Assembly (NCBI RefSeq): GCF_013410215.1
Contig: NZ_JACCFQ010000001.1
Coordinates: 496,001-560,000 of the forward strand
DNA length: 64,000 bases
From: Nesterenkonia sandarakina
GTDB lineage: Bacteria > Actinomycetota > Actinomycetes > Actinomycetales > Micrococcaceae
Reading direction: 5' to 3'
The notes beneath the pieces were generated by a model. That model saw only the letters and a list, made by a program, of their open reading frames with translations. It had not been told where the DNA came from and made no database searches. Shown here in pieces: positions 34,382 to 42,075 of the stretch. Numbering within the stretch: the stretch's first letter is position 1; every line of letters starts with the position of its first letter. A program made the position numbers and the translations under genes.

Positions 34382-35749
34382 GTGGCCGATATCGAGGCTG
34401 AGACACTGGCTCGACACCTCAGTGAACGCAGTCCCAATGGAATCGCCGAGCAGGTGCGCGAGCTGATCAGCGCCGGCACCCTCAGTGGCGGGATGCGCCT
34501 GCCCACCGTCCGTGACCTGGCCACCGAGATCGGTGTCAGCGTAGGGACGATCGCGCAGGCCTGGAGCCTGCTGCGAGAGTCCAACTTGGTCGAGACCCGC
34601 CGCCGCGGCGGGACTCGGATCGTGGAGCCCGGCGACGTCGGCGGGCCGAACTTCCGCAACTGGTCCGGAGTCGATCTGCTGCACTCCAGCCCGGATCAGC
34701 GACTCCTGCCCTCCTTGGAGGAGGGGCTGGTGCGCAGCCTCAAACAGCCTCAGCTGCACAGCTGGAGCCGGGAGCACATCCTGCCGGAGCTCCAGCGCGC
34801 CATGGAGAAGAAACTGGGACACCCGGCCGAGCCCGCTCGCGGGCGCAGCTTCGCCGCCGTCTCCTCCGCCACCGAGGGGCTGTGGCTCGCGACGCGATCC
34901 GTGGCTGGCAGCGGTGCCCTGATCGCCGTGGAGGAGCCCGCCTCCCCCGGTTATCTCTCCGTCCCGAAGAGCTTGGGACTGGGCACCATCGGGGTCCCGG
35001 TGGATGAGCACGGCCCGGTCCCCGAGGCGCTGCAGCGGGCGCTCGACGCCGGCGCCGTGGCGTTCCTGCACAGCCCCGGCGGCGCCTTCTCGCCACGCCA
35101 CGTGTTGAGCTCCGAGCGCGCTCAGGAGCTCGCGCAGGTGCTGGAGTCCTCCCCTGAGACCGTGATCATCGAAGAGGACCCACTGGGCCCGCTCGCCGAG
35201 GAGACACCGTTCGCGCCCTCCCTGGACGCCCTGCTGCCCGAGCGCACGCTGCGCGTCATCGGGTTCGAACGCGCCTATGGCATGGACCTGCGCACCGCCG
35301 TGGTGGCCGGGCCCAAGCACCTGATCACCGCGGCGATCGCGGAGCGCTCCGGAGGTGTGAGCTCGAACAGCCGGATCCTGCAGAACACCCTGGCGTTCCT
35401 GCTGCGCGACCCGGCTGCCGCTCGACGGGTAAACAGCGCCAGGACACGCTATGCCAATCGCCGTCGACTCGCGCTGGAGGCATTCACCTCAGCGGGGCTC
35501 TCGGCACAGGCAGGTCCCGGCAGCTGGGCCATCTGGGTCCAGGTCCCCGATGAGCGCGCCGCTGCGCTGACCCTCAGCGCCCAGGGCGTCATCACCGATG
35601 TGGGGACCAGCTCCTTCATCACCGAACAGCCCACCGGCCTGCTGCGCCTCTCGATCGCTCAGCTTCCCGAGGACATGGAGCTGCTCGACGGACTGGCGCA
35701 GCTGGTGCTCCACGCCACCGAGGACGGACTGAACTCCACCTTCGTCTGA
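34382..35749 (+). CDS. MocR-like GntR/aminotransferase fusion regulator lacking the PLP lysine
   Basis: The 455-residue protein has an N-terminal GntR winged helix (GIAEQVRELISAGTLSGGMR, LPTVRDLATEIGVSVGTIAQ) and a fold-type I aminotransferase domain (from about 90). In MocR regulators such as PdxR or GabR the second domain holds PLP on a Lys within a SKTxxPGLRLG-like segment. Here the matching segment is VIGFERAYGMDLRTAVVAG, with Glu-Arg in place of Ser-Lys, and the usual DDYD is EEDPLG. It therefore probably cannot form the normal Schiff base. GTG 34382 has AAGGAG 4 nt upstream. Confidence 0.87.
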   Translation: MADIEAETLARHLSERSPNGIAEQVRELISAGTLSGGMRLPTVRDLATEIGVSVGTIAQAWSLLRESNLVETRRRGGTRIVEPGDVGGPNFRNWSGVDLLHSSPDQRLLPSLEEGLVRSLKQPQLHSWSREHILPELQRAMEKKLGHPAEPARGRSFAAVSSATEGLWLATRSVAGSGALIAVEEPASPGYLSVPKSLGLGTIGVPVDEHGPVPEALQRALDAGAVAFLHSPGGAFSPRHVLSSERAQELAQVLESSPETVIIEEDPLGPLAEETPFAPSLDALLPERTLRVIGFERAYGMDLRTAVVAGPKHLITAAIAERSGGVSSNSRILQNTLAFLLRDPAAARRVNSARTRYANRRRLALEAFTSAGLSAQAGPGSWAIWVQVPDERAAALTLSAQGVITDVGTSSFITEQPTGLLRLSIAQLPEDMELLDGLAQLVLHATEDGLNSTFV

Positions 35750-35896
35750 GCAACCCCTGCGCAGGAGCATCGCTCGAGCGGGCGAGGTGCTGCGTCGTCG
35801 TCGGACCGGTTCCTCCGCTCGGAGCGGCCACAATGATCGCCGTGGCCACAATGATTAGACTCAGCCGCATATATCCATGCCGATCAGGAGGTACTC

Positions 35897-36385
35897 ATGG
35901 CCAAGGACTCGACGTTCGACGTCGTCTCGAAAGTGGACAAGCAGGAGGTCGCCAATGCGCTGAACCAGGCGCAGAAGGAGATCGCGCAGCGCTATGACTT
36001 CAAGGGCACCGGTGCGGAGATCGACTATTCCGGCGAGAAGCTCCTGATCAAGGCCAACTCTGAGGAGCGCGCCAAGGCCGTGGAGGACGTCTTCGGCTCC
36101 AAGCTGGTCAAGCGCGGGATCTCGCTGAAGTCCTTCGACTCCGGGGAGCCCTACGCCTCAGGCAAGGGGTTCCGGATCGAGGGGACCATCAAGGAGGGCA
36201 TCGATCAGCCCACCGCGAAGAAGATCACCAAGCTGATCCGCGATGAGGGCCCGAAGTCCGTGAAGGCCACGATCCAGGGTGATGAGCTCCGTGTGACCTC
36301 GAAGTCCCGGGACGATCTCCAGGAGGTCATCACGATGCTGAAGAACTTCGAGGACGCCGACCTGCAGTTCGTCAACATGCGCTGA
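35897..36385 (+). CDS. yajQ: YajQ family nucleotide-binding protein
   Basis: YajQ proteins are small, and some bind cyclic di-GMP or nucleotides. The 162-residue length is standard, with [34 protein letters not shown] and [24 protein letters not shown] lies 7 nt before the ATG. It stands alone between the MocR-like gene and the first 64-nt palindrome, which should terminate it. Confidence 0.94.
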   Translation: MAKDSTFDVVSKVDKQEVANALNQAQKEIAQRYDFKGTGAEIDYSGEKLLIKANSEERAKAVEDVFGSKLVKRGISLKSFDSGEPYASGKGFRIEGTIKEGIDQPTAKKITKLIRDEGPKSVKATIQGDELRVTSKSRDDLQEVITMLKNFEDADLQFVNMR

Positions 36386-36404
36386 CCCTCCCCGACACCC
36401 CAAG

Positions 36405-36468
36405 AAACCCGGCTGGTTGAGTTCTCCGGTGGATACGTATCCACCGGAGAACTCAACCAGCCGGGTTT
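36405..36468. repeat. 64-nt perfect palindrome, copy 1
   Basis: Two 32-nt arms are exact complements with no spacer; the centre is GGATAC|GTATCC, and the arms include GGTTGAGTTCTCCGGT and end in AAACCCGG. TTTT follows on the plus strand, so it can end yajQ, and the reverse strand could end transcripts from the other side. A second copy lies at 36861. It resembles the GGTTGAGT...-type intergenic palindromes that are abundant in Microbacteriaceae. Confidence 0.8.
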
Positions 36469-36486
36469 TCTGGTGCCGGACCGGTT

Positions 36487-36777
36487 CTAGGGTCGCGAGG
36501 TAGCCTCGCCGTGCCCGGCTCGTGCTCGGCGGCTCTGGCGGCACAGCAGCAGCGCCAGGATCGGTCCGAGGATCGGCGCGCTCAGCGTCAGAAGCAGCAG
36601 CACACCCTTGGCGGTGATATCCAGGGTCGCGGTGCGCATGACCACCACGATGGCCCAGATCGCGAGCGCCAGCGCGAGCAGCGGAACGATCAGGAAGAAG
36701 CCGAGCCCGAGCACGTCCACGGGGTTGGGCACCATCGGGTTGGTGTCACCGGCGCTGAGCAGCGTGGTCAGGGTCAT
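36487..36777 (-). CDS. Small two-helix membrane protein (PLDc_N-like)
   Basis: The 96-residue product has two membrane helices: LGLGFFLIVPLLALALAIWA and GVLLLLTLSAPILGPILALL with a short loop MRTATLDITAK, a pattern typical of PLDc_N-type small proteins, followed by a basic tail. The role is unknown. ATG 36777 is chosen because GGAGG lies 6 nt upstream. It is enclosed by two copies of the 64-nt palindrome, 18 nt after its stop and 84 nt before its start. Confidence 0.75.
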   Translation of the reverse strand: MTLTTLLSAGDTNPMVPNPVDVLGLGFFLIVPLLALALAIWAIVVVMRTATLDITAKGVLLLLTLSAPILGPILALLLCRQSRRARAGHGEATSRP

Positions 36778-36860
36778 GGGGTCCTCCATGTCGATGTCAT
36801 GGCGCTGACCTGCGCGATCAACGTCCAGCGCCCCACGCTAGTGCGACTCCACACACGAAT

Positions 36861-36924
36861 AAACCCCGTTGGTTGAGTTCTCCGGTGGATACGTATCTGC
36901 CGGAGAACTCAACCAGCGGGGTTT
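36861..36924. repeat. 64-nt palindrome, copy 2
   Basis: The same element as at 36405, with 32-nt arms that differ at three positions. All three remain G-U pairs in plus-strand RNA, so the hairpin is kept on that strand. The outer bases are AAACCCCG instead of AAACCCGG. It lies 15 nt after the stop of the minus-strand phosphate symporter. Confidence 0.78.
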
Positions 36925-36939
36925 GGTGGGGTGTGAGGC

Positions 36940-38175
36940 TCAGAACAGGATGCTCAGGCCGATCAGCGTGAGCGGGACGAGGACGAAGACGCCGAGCACC
37001 CAGGTGAAGGCCCAGAGCTTCTTCTCCGCGGCCAGGTCGGCCAGCCAGGTGGCGCCGCGCGGCGGGAGGTCCCGCAGCCACGGGGTGCAGAAGATGATCA
37101 AGGTGGCCATCACGTTGAACAGCAGGTGCGCCAGGGCCGCAGTGAGCGCGATCTGCCCCGCGGGGCCGTCGAAGGCGAAGGCCGCGATCAGCGCGGTCAC
37201 CGTGGTGCCGATGTTCGCCCCCAGGGTGAAGGGGTAGAGCTGCTTGAGCGAGAACGCGCCGGAACCGGCCAGCGGCACGATCAGCGCGGTGGAGGTCGAG
37301 GAGGACTGCACCATCACGGTGACCGCCGCCCCGGAGCCGATGCCCGCGATCGGACCGCGGCCGATGGCGGCGTGGAGCACCTGACGGGCCTTGCCGACCA
37401 GCAGCACCTTGAGCAGCTTGCCGATGAAGTTGATCACCAGCAGGATCAGCACGATCGCGACGACGATCATCGCCACCCCGTGCCAGCTGCCCGGGATGAA
37501 GCTCAGCGAATCCTCGATCAGGTTCGCCAGCGGCTTGGTGCCGGCCTTGATGGTGGAGCCCACGCCTTCAAGCACATAGGCGACCGGGCCGCCGTCGGTG
37601 CCCACCGCGAGTCCGGCGAAGAAGGTGGAGAGCCGCTCGAGCAGGCTGAACATCATCTCCAGCGGCAGGAAGATCACGACTGCGATCAGGTTGAAGAAGT
37701 CGTGCACGGTGGCGGCGGCGAAGCCGCGGCGGAAGGACTCCTGCTCGCGCACCATGCCCAGGCTGACCAGGGTGTTGGTCAAGGTGGTGCCGATGTTGGC
37801 GCCGAGGATGATCGGGATCGCGATCCCCAGCGGCAGCCCGCCGGCGACCAGGCCTACCGTGACCGAGGTGGTGGTGGAGGAGGACTGGGTCAGCGCGGTG
37901 GCTGAGATGCCGATCATCAGACCGATCACCGGGTTGCTCGCGAAGGCGAAGAGGCTCTCGGCCTGATCCCCGGTGGCGATGCCGAAACCGGTGCCGATCA
38001 CGTTGACCGCGGTGATCAGCACGTAGATCGCCAGGGCCACAGAGACCCAGTTGGCGGCGTCGAGGGGGCGCCCGGTGAGGCCGAACCGTTCGAAAGGACT
38101 GAAGGTCCGCGTGGCGGGTGCTTCGTCTACGGTGCCGGCGACCCGCTGCGGGGCCTGAATCGACGGTGCGGACAT
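36940..38175 (-). CDS. Na/Pi cotransporter family protein
   Basis: The 411-residue membrane protein has the duplicated QSSS signature of sodium/phosphate symporters: ATALTQSSSTTTSVTVGL in the first half and VTVMVQSSSTSTALIVPLAG in the second, each followed by an LGANIGTT motif. It should import phosphate with sodium. The start at ATG 38175 has GAGGAG upstream; the frame is open for 114 nt more but with no coding pattern. A PhoU domain, present in some relatives, is missing. Confidence 0.93.
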   Translation of the reverse strand: MSAPSIQAPQRVAGTVDEAPATRTFSPFERFGLTGRPLDAANWVSVALAIYVLITAVNVIGTGFGIATGDQAESLFAFASNPVIGLMIGISATALTQSSSTTTSVTVGLVAGGLPLGIAIPIILGANIGTTLTNTLVSLGMVREQESFRRGFAAATVHDFFNLIAVVIFLPLEMMFSLLERLSTFFAGLAVGTDGGPVAYVLEGVGSTIKAGTKPLANLIEDSLSFIPGSWHGVAMIVVAIVLILLVINFIGKLLKVLLVGKARQVLHAAIGRGPIAGIGSGAAVTVMVQSSSTSTALIVPLAGSGAFSLKQLYPFTLGANIGTTVTALIAAFAFDGPAGQIALTAALAHLLFNVMATLIIFCTPWLRDLPPRGATWLADLAAEKKLWAFTWVLGVFVLVPLTLIGLSILF

Positions 38176-38390
38176 GCAATCTCCTCTTGGAACACGAGCG
38201 TGGTGAGCCCTGTTTGAGTCTTGGCGCTGGCACTTGAGCGAACCGATCCTCACAGCGTCTGCGAGGCGCATCACAGGGGCGGATACCACTGCCGGATGAA
38301 GGGCCGTGGAACACTGTGCACCGCGTGCTCGACGAGCGTCACACGGGAAGGTGAACTGCAGGTGAACGATCCACCGAAACCGCTCGAGAG

Positions 38391-38396
38391 TAGGAT
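38391..38396 (+). promoter_or_regulatory. -10 element of htpX
   Basis: TAGGAT, 53 nt before the htpX start; no obvious -35. Confidence 0.35.
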
Positions 38397-38449
38397 GTCA
38401 TTGGTCACATGGCGACCATCAAGACCCTGATCCCCCTCTAGGAGAGTCC

Positions 38450-39331
38450 ATGCACCAGCACCACGGACGGCTGCGCACAGCGGGTCTGCTCGCGTTCCTC
38501 TTCGCGATGCTCCTGCTCGTCGGCGCCGTGATCGCCTATGCCACCCAGACCCCGGGACTGATCTTCGTCTTCGGGCTGATCGGCCTGGTCTCCGTGGCCT
38601 ACTCCTACTGGAACTCGGACAAGATCGCGCTCAAGGCGATGAAGGCCTATCCGGTGACCCGGGAGCAGGCGCCCCAGCTCTACCAGATGGTCGAGGAGCT
38701 GGCCCAGCGCGCCCAGCAGCCGGCCCCGCGGATCTTCATCGCCCCCTCCCCCACGCCGAACGCCTTCGCCACCGGTCGTAATCCGGAGAACGGCGTGGTC
38801 TGCTTCACCGAGGGCATCCTGAACCTGCTCAACGAGCGTGAGCTGCGCGGAGTCACCGGCCACGAGCTGATGCATGTCTACAACCGCGACATCCTGATCT
38901 CCTCGGTCGCCGCGGCCGTGGCGGGCTTCCTGACCACCATCAGCCAGTTCTTCCTGCTCTTCGGCGGCGGCCGGGGCAACAACCAGGGCGGCAACCCGCT
39001 GGCCCTGATCGGGGCGATCGTCGCGGTGTTCCTGATGCCGATCGCCGCCAGCCTGATCCAGATGGCGGTCAGCCGCACCCGGGAGTACGACGCCGACGCC
39101 GACGGCGCCGCGCTCACCGGAGATCCGCTGGCGCTGGCTTCCGCCCTGGACAAGCTGGAGCGCGGAATCTCGCGCTACCCCCTGAAGGAAGATCCCAAGC
39201 ACGACGCGCACGCGCACATGATGATCGCCAACCCCTTCGGGGCCCGCGCGAAGAAGCTCTTCAGCACCCACCCGCCGATGCCGGAACGGATCGCCCGACT
39301 CGAAGCGATGGCCGGTCACAACCCGAGCTGA
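38450..39331 (+). CDS. htpX: Membrane zinc metalloprotease HtpX
   Basis: HtpX degrades misfolded membrane proteins under stress. The 293-residue protein has two N-terminal helices (AGLLAFLFAMLLLVGAVIA and LIFVFGLIGLVSVAYSY), the zinc motif VTGHELMHVYNRD, a second pair of helices (about 150-210) and the third zinc ligand in SRTREYDADADGAAL. AGGAG is 6 nt upstream of the ATG. It ends before a very strong hairpin at 39413. Confidence 0.94.
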   Translation: MHQHHGRLRTAGLLAFLFAMLLLVGAVIAYATQTPGLIFVFGLIGLVSVAYSYWNSDKIALKAMKAYPVTREQAPQLYQMVEELAQRAQQPAPRIFIAPSPTPNAFATGRNPENGVVCFTEGILNLLNERELRGVTGHELMHVYNRDILISSVAAAVAGFLTTISQFFLLFGGGRGNNQGGNPLALIGAIVAVFLMPIAASLIQMAVSRTREYDADADGAALTGDPLALASALDKLERGISRYPLKEDPKHDAHAHMMIANPFGARAKKLFSTHPPMPERIARLEAMAGHNPS

Positions 39332-39412
39332 GCCGGCTCCGGCTGAGCCGGACCCGGCTGATTCAGGCCGAGGGAACCAAGCCCGGCTAGATCCACCCCC
39401 GGGTGATCCGCC

Positions 39413-39468
39413 CCCGGACGCAGCGATGCCCCCGCGCCATCAGGCGTGGGGGCATCGCTGCGTCCGGG
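39413..39468. terminator. 26-bp hairpin terminator between htpX and fprA
   Basis: Arms 39413-39438 and 39443-39468 pair over 26 bp with a single G-U and a loop of ATCA. It serves both convergent genes. Confidence 0.8.
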
Positions 39469-39493
39469 CTCTGGCTGGGACGCTCGCGCCGGC

Positions 39494-40933
39494 TCAGCCC
39501 TCTCGGGAGATCCGGATCATGTCCTCGCGCTCGACGACCTTGACCCGCTCCCGGGCACCGCCGTCGGGCAGCGGGCCGTAGGCCTCGCCCAGGGAGACCT
39601 CGTGGGCATCGAGCTTCTGCCAGCCGTCCCAGGTGGTGTACTCCACGCTGCGGGATTCCAGCAGCTCGATCACCGCGTCCTCGGCGGGCTCCGGCGCCAC
39701 CGGCAGGTGGTGCAGGTCCTCGAGCAGGCAGCCGATGGTCTCCAGGGCGTCGCCCTTGGTGTGCCCGATCAGCCCCACGGGTCCGCGTTTGATCCACCCG
39801 GTGGCGTAGATGCCAGGGACGTGGGCGCCGGCGTCGTCCTTGACCCGGCCGGCCTCGTTGACCAGCACGCCTCGGCGCTGGTCGAAGGGCAGCCCGGGGA
39901 TCTCCGAGCCGAGGTAGCCCACCGCGCGGTAGACCGCCTGGACCTCGAAGTCCTGGAACTCACCGGTGCCGCGCACGTTGCCGGTCCCGTCGAGCTCCAT
40001 GCGCTCGAACCGGATGCCTGCCACGGCGCCGGTGCCCTGTCCGGCCTCGTCGGTTCCTTCGAGGATCTCCACCGGCTGCAGCAGGAAGTGCAGGTGCAGG
40101 CGGCGGGAGGCCTCGGACTCACGCTCCTCCTGCTCGACCAGCCAGTTGCCCAGGGTGTTGACCATCGTCTTGACCTGGTTATTGGTCCTGATCGCCTCGT
40201 CGGAGCCGGCGTCGAAGTCGAAGTCCTCCTCGTTCAGGATGATGTCGACGTCGCGGCTGTGCGAGAGCTCGCGCAGCTCCAGCGGGGTGAACTTCACCTG
40301 CGCCGGGCCGCGCCGCCCGAAGACGTGGACATCGGTGACCGGGGAGGCCTTCAGTCCGGTGTAGACGTTCTCCGGGATCTCCGTGGTGAGCATGTCCTCG
40401 GCGTGCTTGGAGAGCACCCGGGCCACGTCCAGGGCGACGTTGCCGTTGCCGATGACCGCCACCTGCTCGGCGTCGAGCGGCCAGTCGCGGGGGTAGTCGG
40501 GGTGCCCGTCGTACCAGGAGACGAAGTCAGCGGCGCCGAAGCTGCCCTGCAGCTCGATCCCCGGGATGTCCAGCTCGGCGTCCTTGATCGCGCCGGTGGC
40601 GAAGATCACGGCGTCGTAGTGTCGGCGCAGGTCCTCCAAGGTGAGGTCCTTGCCGATCTCGACATTGCCGATCAGCCGGATGTCGCCGCGGTCCAGGACC
40701 TTGTGCAGCGCCTTGACGATCCCCTTGATCCGCGGATGGTCCGGGGCCACGCCGTAGCGGATCAGCCCGAACGGGGCCGGGTAGCGGTCATAGAGGTCGA
40801 TGCTGAACTCAAAGTCGCTCTTCTTCTGCGCCTTGGCCAGGATGTCGGAGGCGTACACGCCTGCGGGGCCGGCGCCGACGACGGCGACTCGGATGGCCCG
40901 GTCTGCTGGCCGCTGCGAGGAATTCTGGGACAC
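39494..40933 (-). CDS. fprA: Ferredoxin/adrenodoxin-type NADP reductase (FprA-like)
   Basis: FprA moves electrons between NADPH and ferredoxin. The 479-residue protein matches the mitochondrial adrenodoxin reductase class: the FAD site VAVVGAGPAGVYASDIL, YDRYPAPFGLIRYGVAPDHP, the NADP site VAVIGNGNVALDVARVL, and the C-terminal ATGWIKRGPVGLIGHTK. GTG 40933 follows AGGAA by 7 nt. It is monocistronic. Confidence 0.93.
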   Translation of the reverse strand: MSQNSSQRPADRAIRVAVVGAGPAGVYASDILAKAQKKSDFEFSIDLYDRYPAPFGLIRYGVAPDHPRIKGIVKALHKVLDRGDIRLIGNVEIGKDLTLEDLRRHYDAVIFATGAIKDAELDIPGIELQGSFGAADFVSWYDGHPDYPRDWPLDAEQVAVIGNGNVALDVARVLSKHAEDMLTTEIPENVYTGLKASPVTDVHVFGRRGPAQVKFTPLELRELSHSRDVDIILNEEDFDFDAGSDEAIRTNNQVKTMVNTLGNWLVEQEERESEASRRLHLHFLLQPVEILEGTDEAGQGTGAVAGIRFERMELDGTGNVRGTGEFQDFEVQAVYRAVGYLGSEIPGLPFDQRRGVLVNEAGRVKDDAGAHVPGIYATGWIKRGPVGLIGHTKGDALETIGCLLEDLHHLPVAPEPAEDAVIELLESRSVEYTTWDGWQKLDAHEVSLGEAYGPLPDGGARERVKVVEREDMIRISREG

Positions 40934-41020
40934 GGATAGGTTCCTATCGATCGATTAACTCAGCACAGTATGCCGTATTGGTCTCAACGTCGGCGGCGAA
41001 TGACTCTGTTCCCGGTCTTC

Positions 41021-41026
41021 TAGACT
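41021..41026 (+). promoter_or_regulatory. Leaderless -10 of the acidic protein-HIT operon
   Basis: TAGACT with six bases to ATG 41033. Confidence 0.5.
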
Positions 41027-41032
41027 GTGGCC

Positions 41033-41482
41033 ATGGCTGATATGTTCCTCGACAAGTTCCGCGCCCTGGTGCCTGCCTATCTCGACGCCAAGTGGACCCC
41101 CGCCGAGGGCCTCACCGTCGATCAGCTGCGCCAGATGATCGCCGATTCCGAGCTGCCCGACGAGCTCAAGGCCCGCCCGCGGCTGCCCCAGGTGCTCGAG
41201 GAGTTCTACCTGGCGCTGGGCAGCTGCGAGGAGATCATGGAGGCCTACCACTTCTTCTTCGATCCCGATGAGCTCATCGTCGAGGACGGGCACCTGCTCT
41301 TCCTGGAGGATGAGCAGGAACGCTGGGTCTGGGGCGTCGATGTGGACACTCTGGATGTTCCGGACCCGCTGATCGTGCGGCGCAGCAACAACTCCGGAAT
41401 GTGGAACGACGAGGGCGCCACGGTCAGCGAGTTCATCTTCGACCTGCTGGAGTTCTCCTTCGAGGAGGAGGACTCGCCATGA
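41033..41482 (+). CDS. Acidic 149-residue protein, possibly SUKH (SMI1/KNR4)-like
   Basis: I do not recognise this gene with certainty. The product is rich in Glu and Asp, with a helical N-terminal half (LTVDQLRQMIADSELPDEL, VLEEFYLALGSCEEIMEAYH) and a strand-rich part around LFLEDEQERWVWGVDVDTL, then VSEFIFDLLEFSFEEEDSP. The order helix, FYLALG, strand with WVWG and a final helix recalls SUKH-type domains, seen both in housekeeping proteins and in toxin immunity proteins. No toxin gene is near. It overlaps the HIT gene by 4 nt (ATGA). Confidence 0.75.
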   Translation: MADMFLDKFRALVPAYLDAKWTPAEGLTVDQLRQMIADSELPDELKARPRLPQVLEEFYLALGSCEEIMEAYHFFFDPDELIVEDGHLLFLEDEQERWVWGVDVDTLDVPDPLIVRRSNNSGMWNDEGATVSEFIFDLLEFSFEEEDSP

Positions 41483-41988
41483 GTGCCCCGGATCTGGCGC
41501 AGCTGTGGAGCTCGCACGCCCCGGAAGGCTATTCCTGTCCGTTCTGCGGACTCGCCCGCGGGGATGTGGCGGACCCCGGGAACCGGTGCGAGCTCAGCGA
41601 CCTGGTGCACCAGGATGCGGATGTTTTGGTCTTCATGGCCTGCGACGGCTTCGGCCCGCATGAGGGGCACGCGATGATCACCCCGGTCCAGCACCGCGAG
41701 GCGCTCTACGACCTCGACGACGAGCTGCTGGGAAAGATCGCGATCATGTCCCGCGAGGTCTCCAAGGCGATGAAGCTGGCGTGGAACCCGGAGGGCACCT
41801 CGGTGCGGCAGCACAACGAGCCCGCCGGGAACCAGCACGTGTGGCACTACCACCTGCATGTGTTCCCGCGCTACGCCGACGACATGCTCTACCGCCAGGT
41901 CCGGCATCCGGTCGACGTGGAGGTGCGCGCCGAGAAGGCCCGTGAGCTGCGGTCAGCCCTGATCCAGGTCCTCGCCGAGCGCAGCTGA
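41479..41988 (+). CDS. HIT family hydrolase
   Basis: HIT proteins hydrolyse or transfer nucleotidyl groups. The 169-residue protein has a zinc-type CPFC near residue 20, DVLVFMACDGFGPHEGHAMI, and the histidine triad NQHVWHYHLHVFPRYADD. ATG 41479 lies inside the stop of the preceding acidic gene and has GAGGAGGA upstream, so the pair is co-translated. After the TGA the same frame runs on through a 15-bp tandem repeat. Confidence 0.92.
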   Translation: MSAPDLAQLWSSHAPEGYSCPFCGLARGDVADPGNRCELSDLVHQDADVLVFMACDGFGPHEGHAMITPVQHREALYDLDDELLGKIAIMSREVSKAMKLAWNPEGTSVRQHNEPAGNQHVWHYHLHVFPRYADDMLYRQVRHPVDVEVRAEKARELRSALIQVLAERS

Positions 41989-41990
41989 GC

Positions 41991-42065
41991 CACCTCGGAG
42001 AAGGTCACCTCTGTCGAGGGCACCTCCTATGAGGCCACCTCCGAGGAGATCACCTCCGGGCAGCT
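41991..42065 (+). repeat. Five 15-bp tandem repeats after the HIT gene
   Basis: CACCTC recurs at exactly 15-nt steps (41991, 42006, 42021, 42036, 42051) within imperfect units. In the frame of the HIT gene, beyond its stop, the units read ATSEK, VTSVE, GTSYE, ATSEE, ITSGQ, a pentapeptide pattern. It may be a former protein tail. Confidence 0.7.
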
Positions 42066-42075
42066 CCGGACGGGC

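Noticed and set aside
36405-36924. Insertion sequence around the small membrane gene
   Set aside because: No transposase is encoded and no target-site duplication can be made out; the palindromes fit a repeat or terminator better.
41033-41482. Toxin-immunity system
   Set aside because: SUKH-like immunity proteins adjoin toxins, but only a housekeeping HIT gene is coupled to this one.
41991-42065. Possible CRISPR array
   Set aside because: Units are 15 bp, directly adjacent, without spacers, and no cas gene is near.
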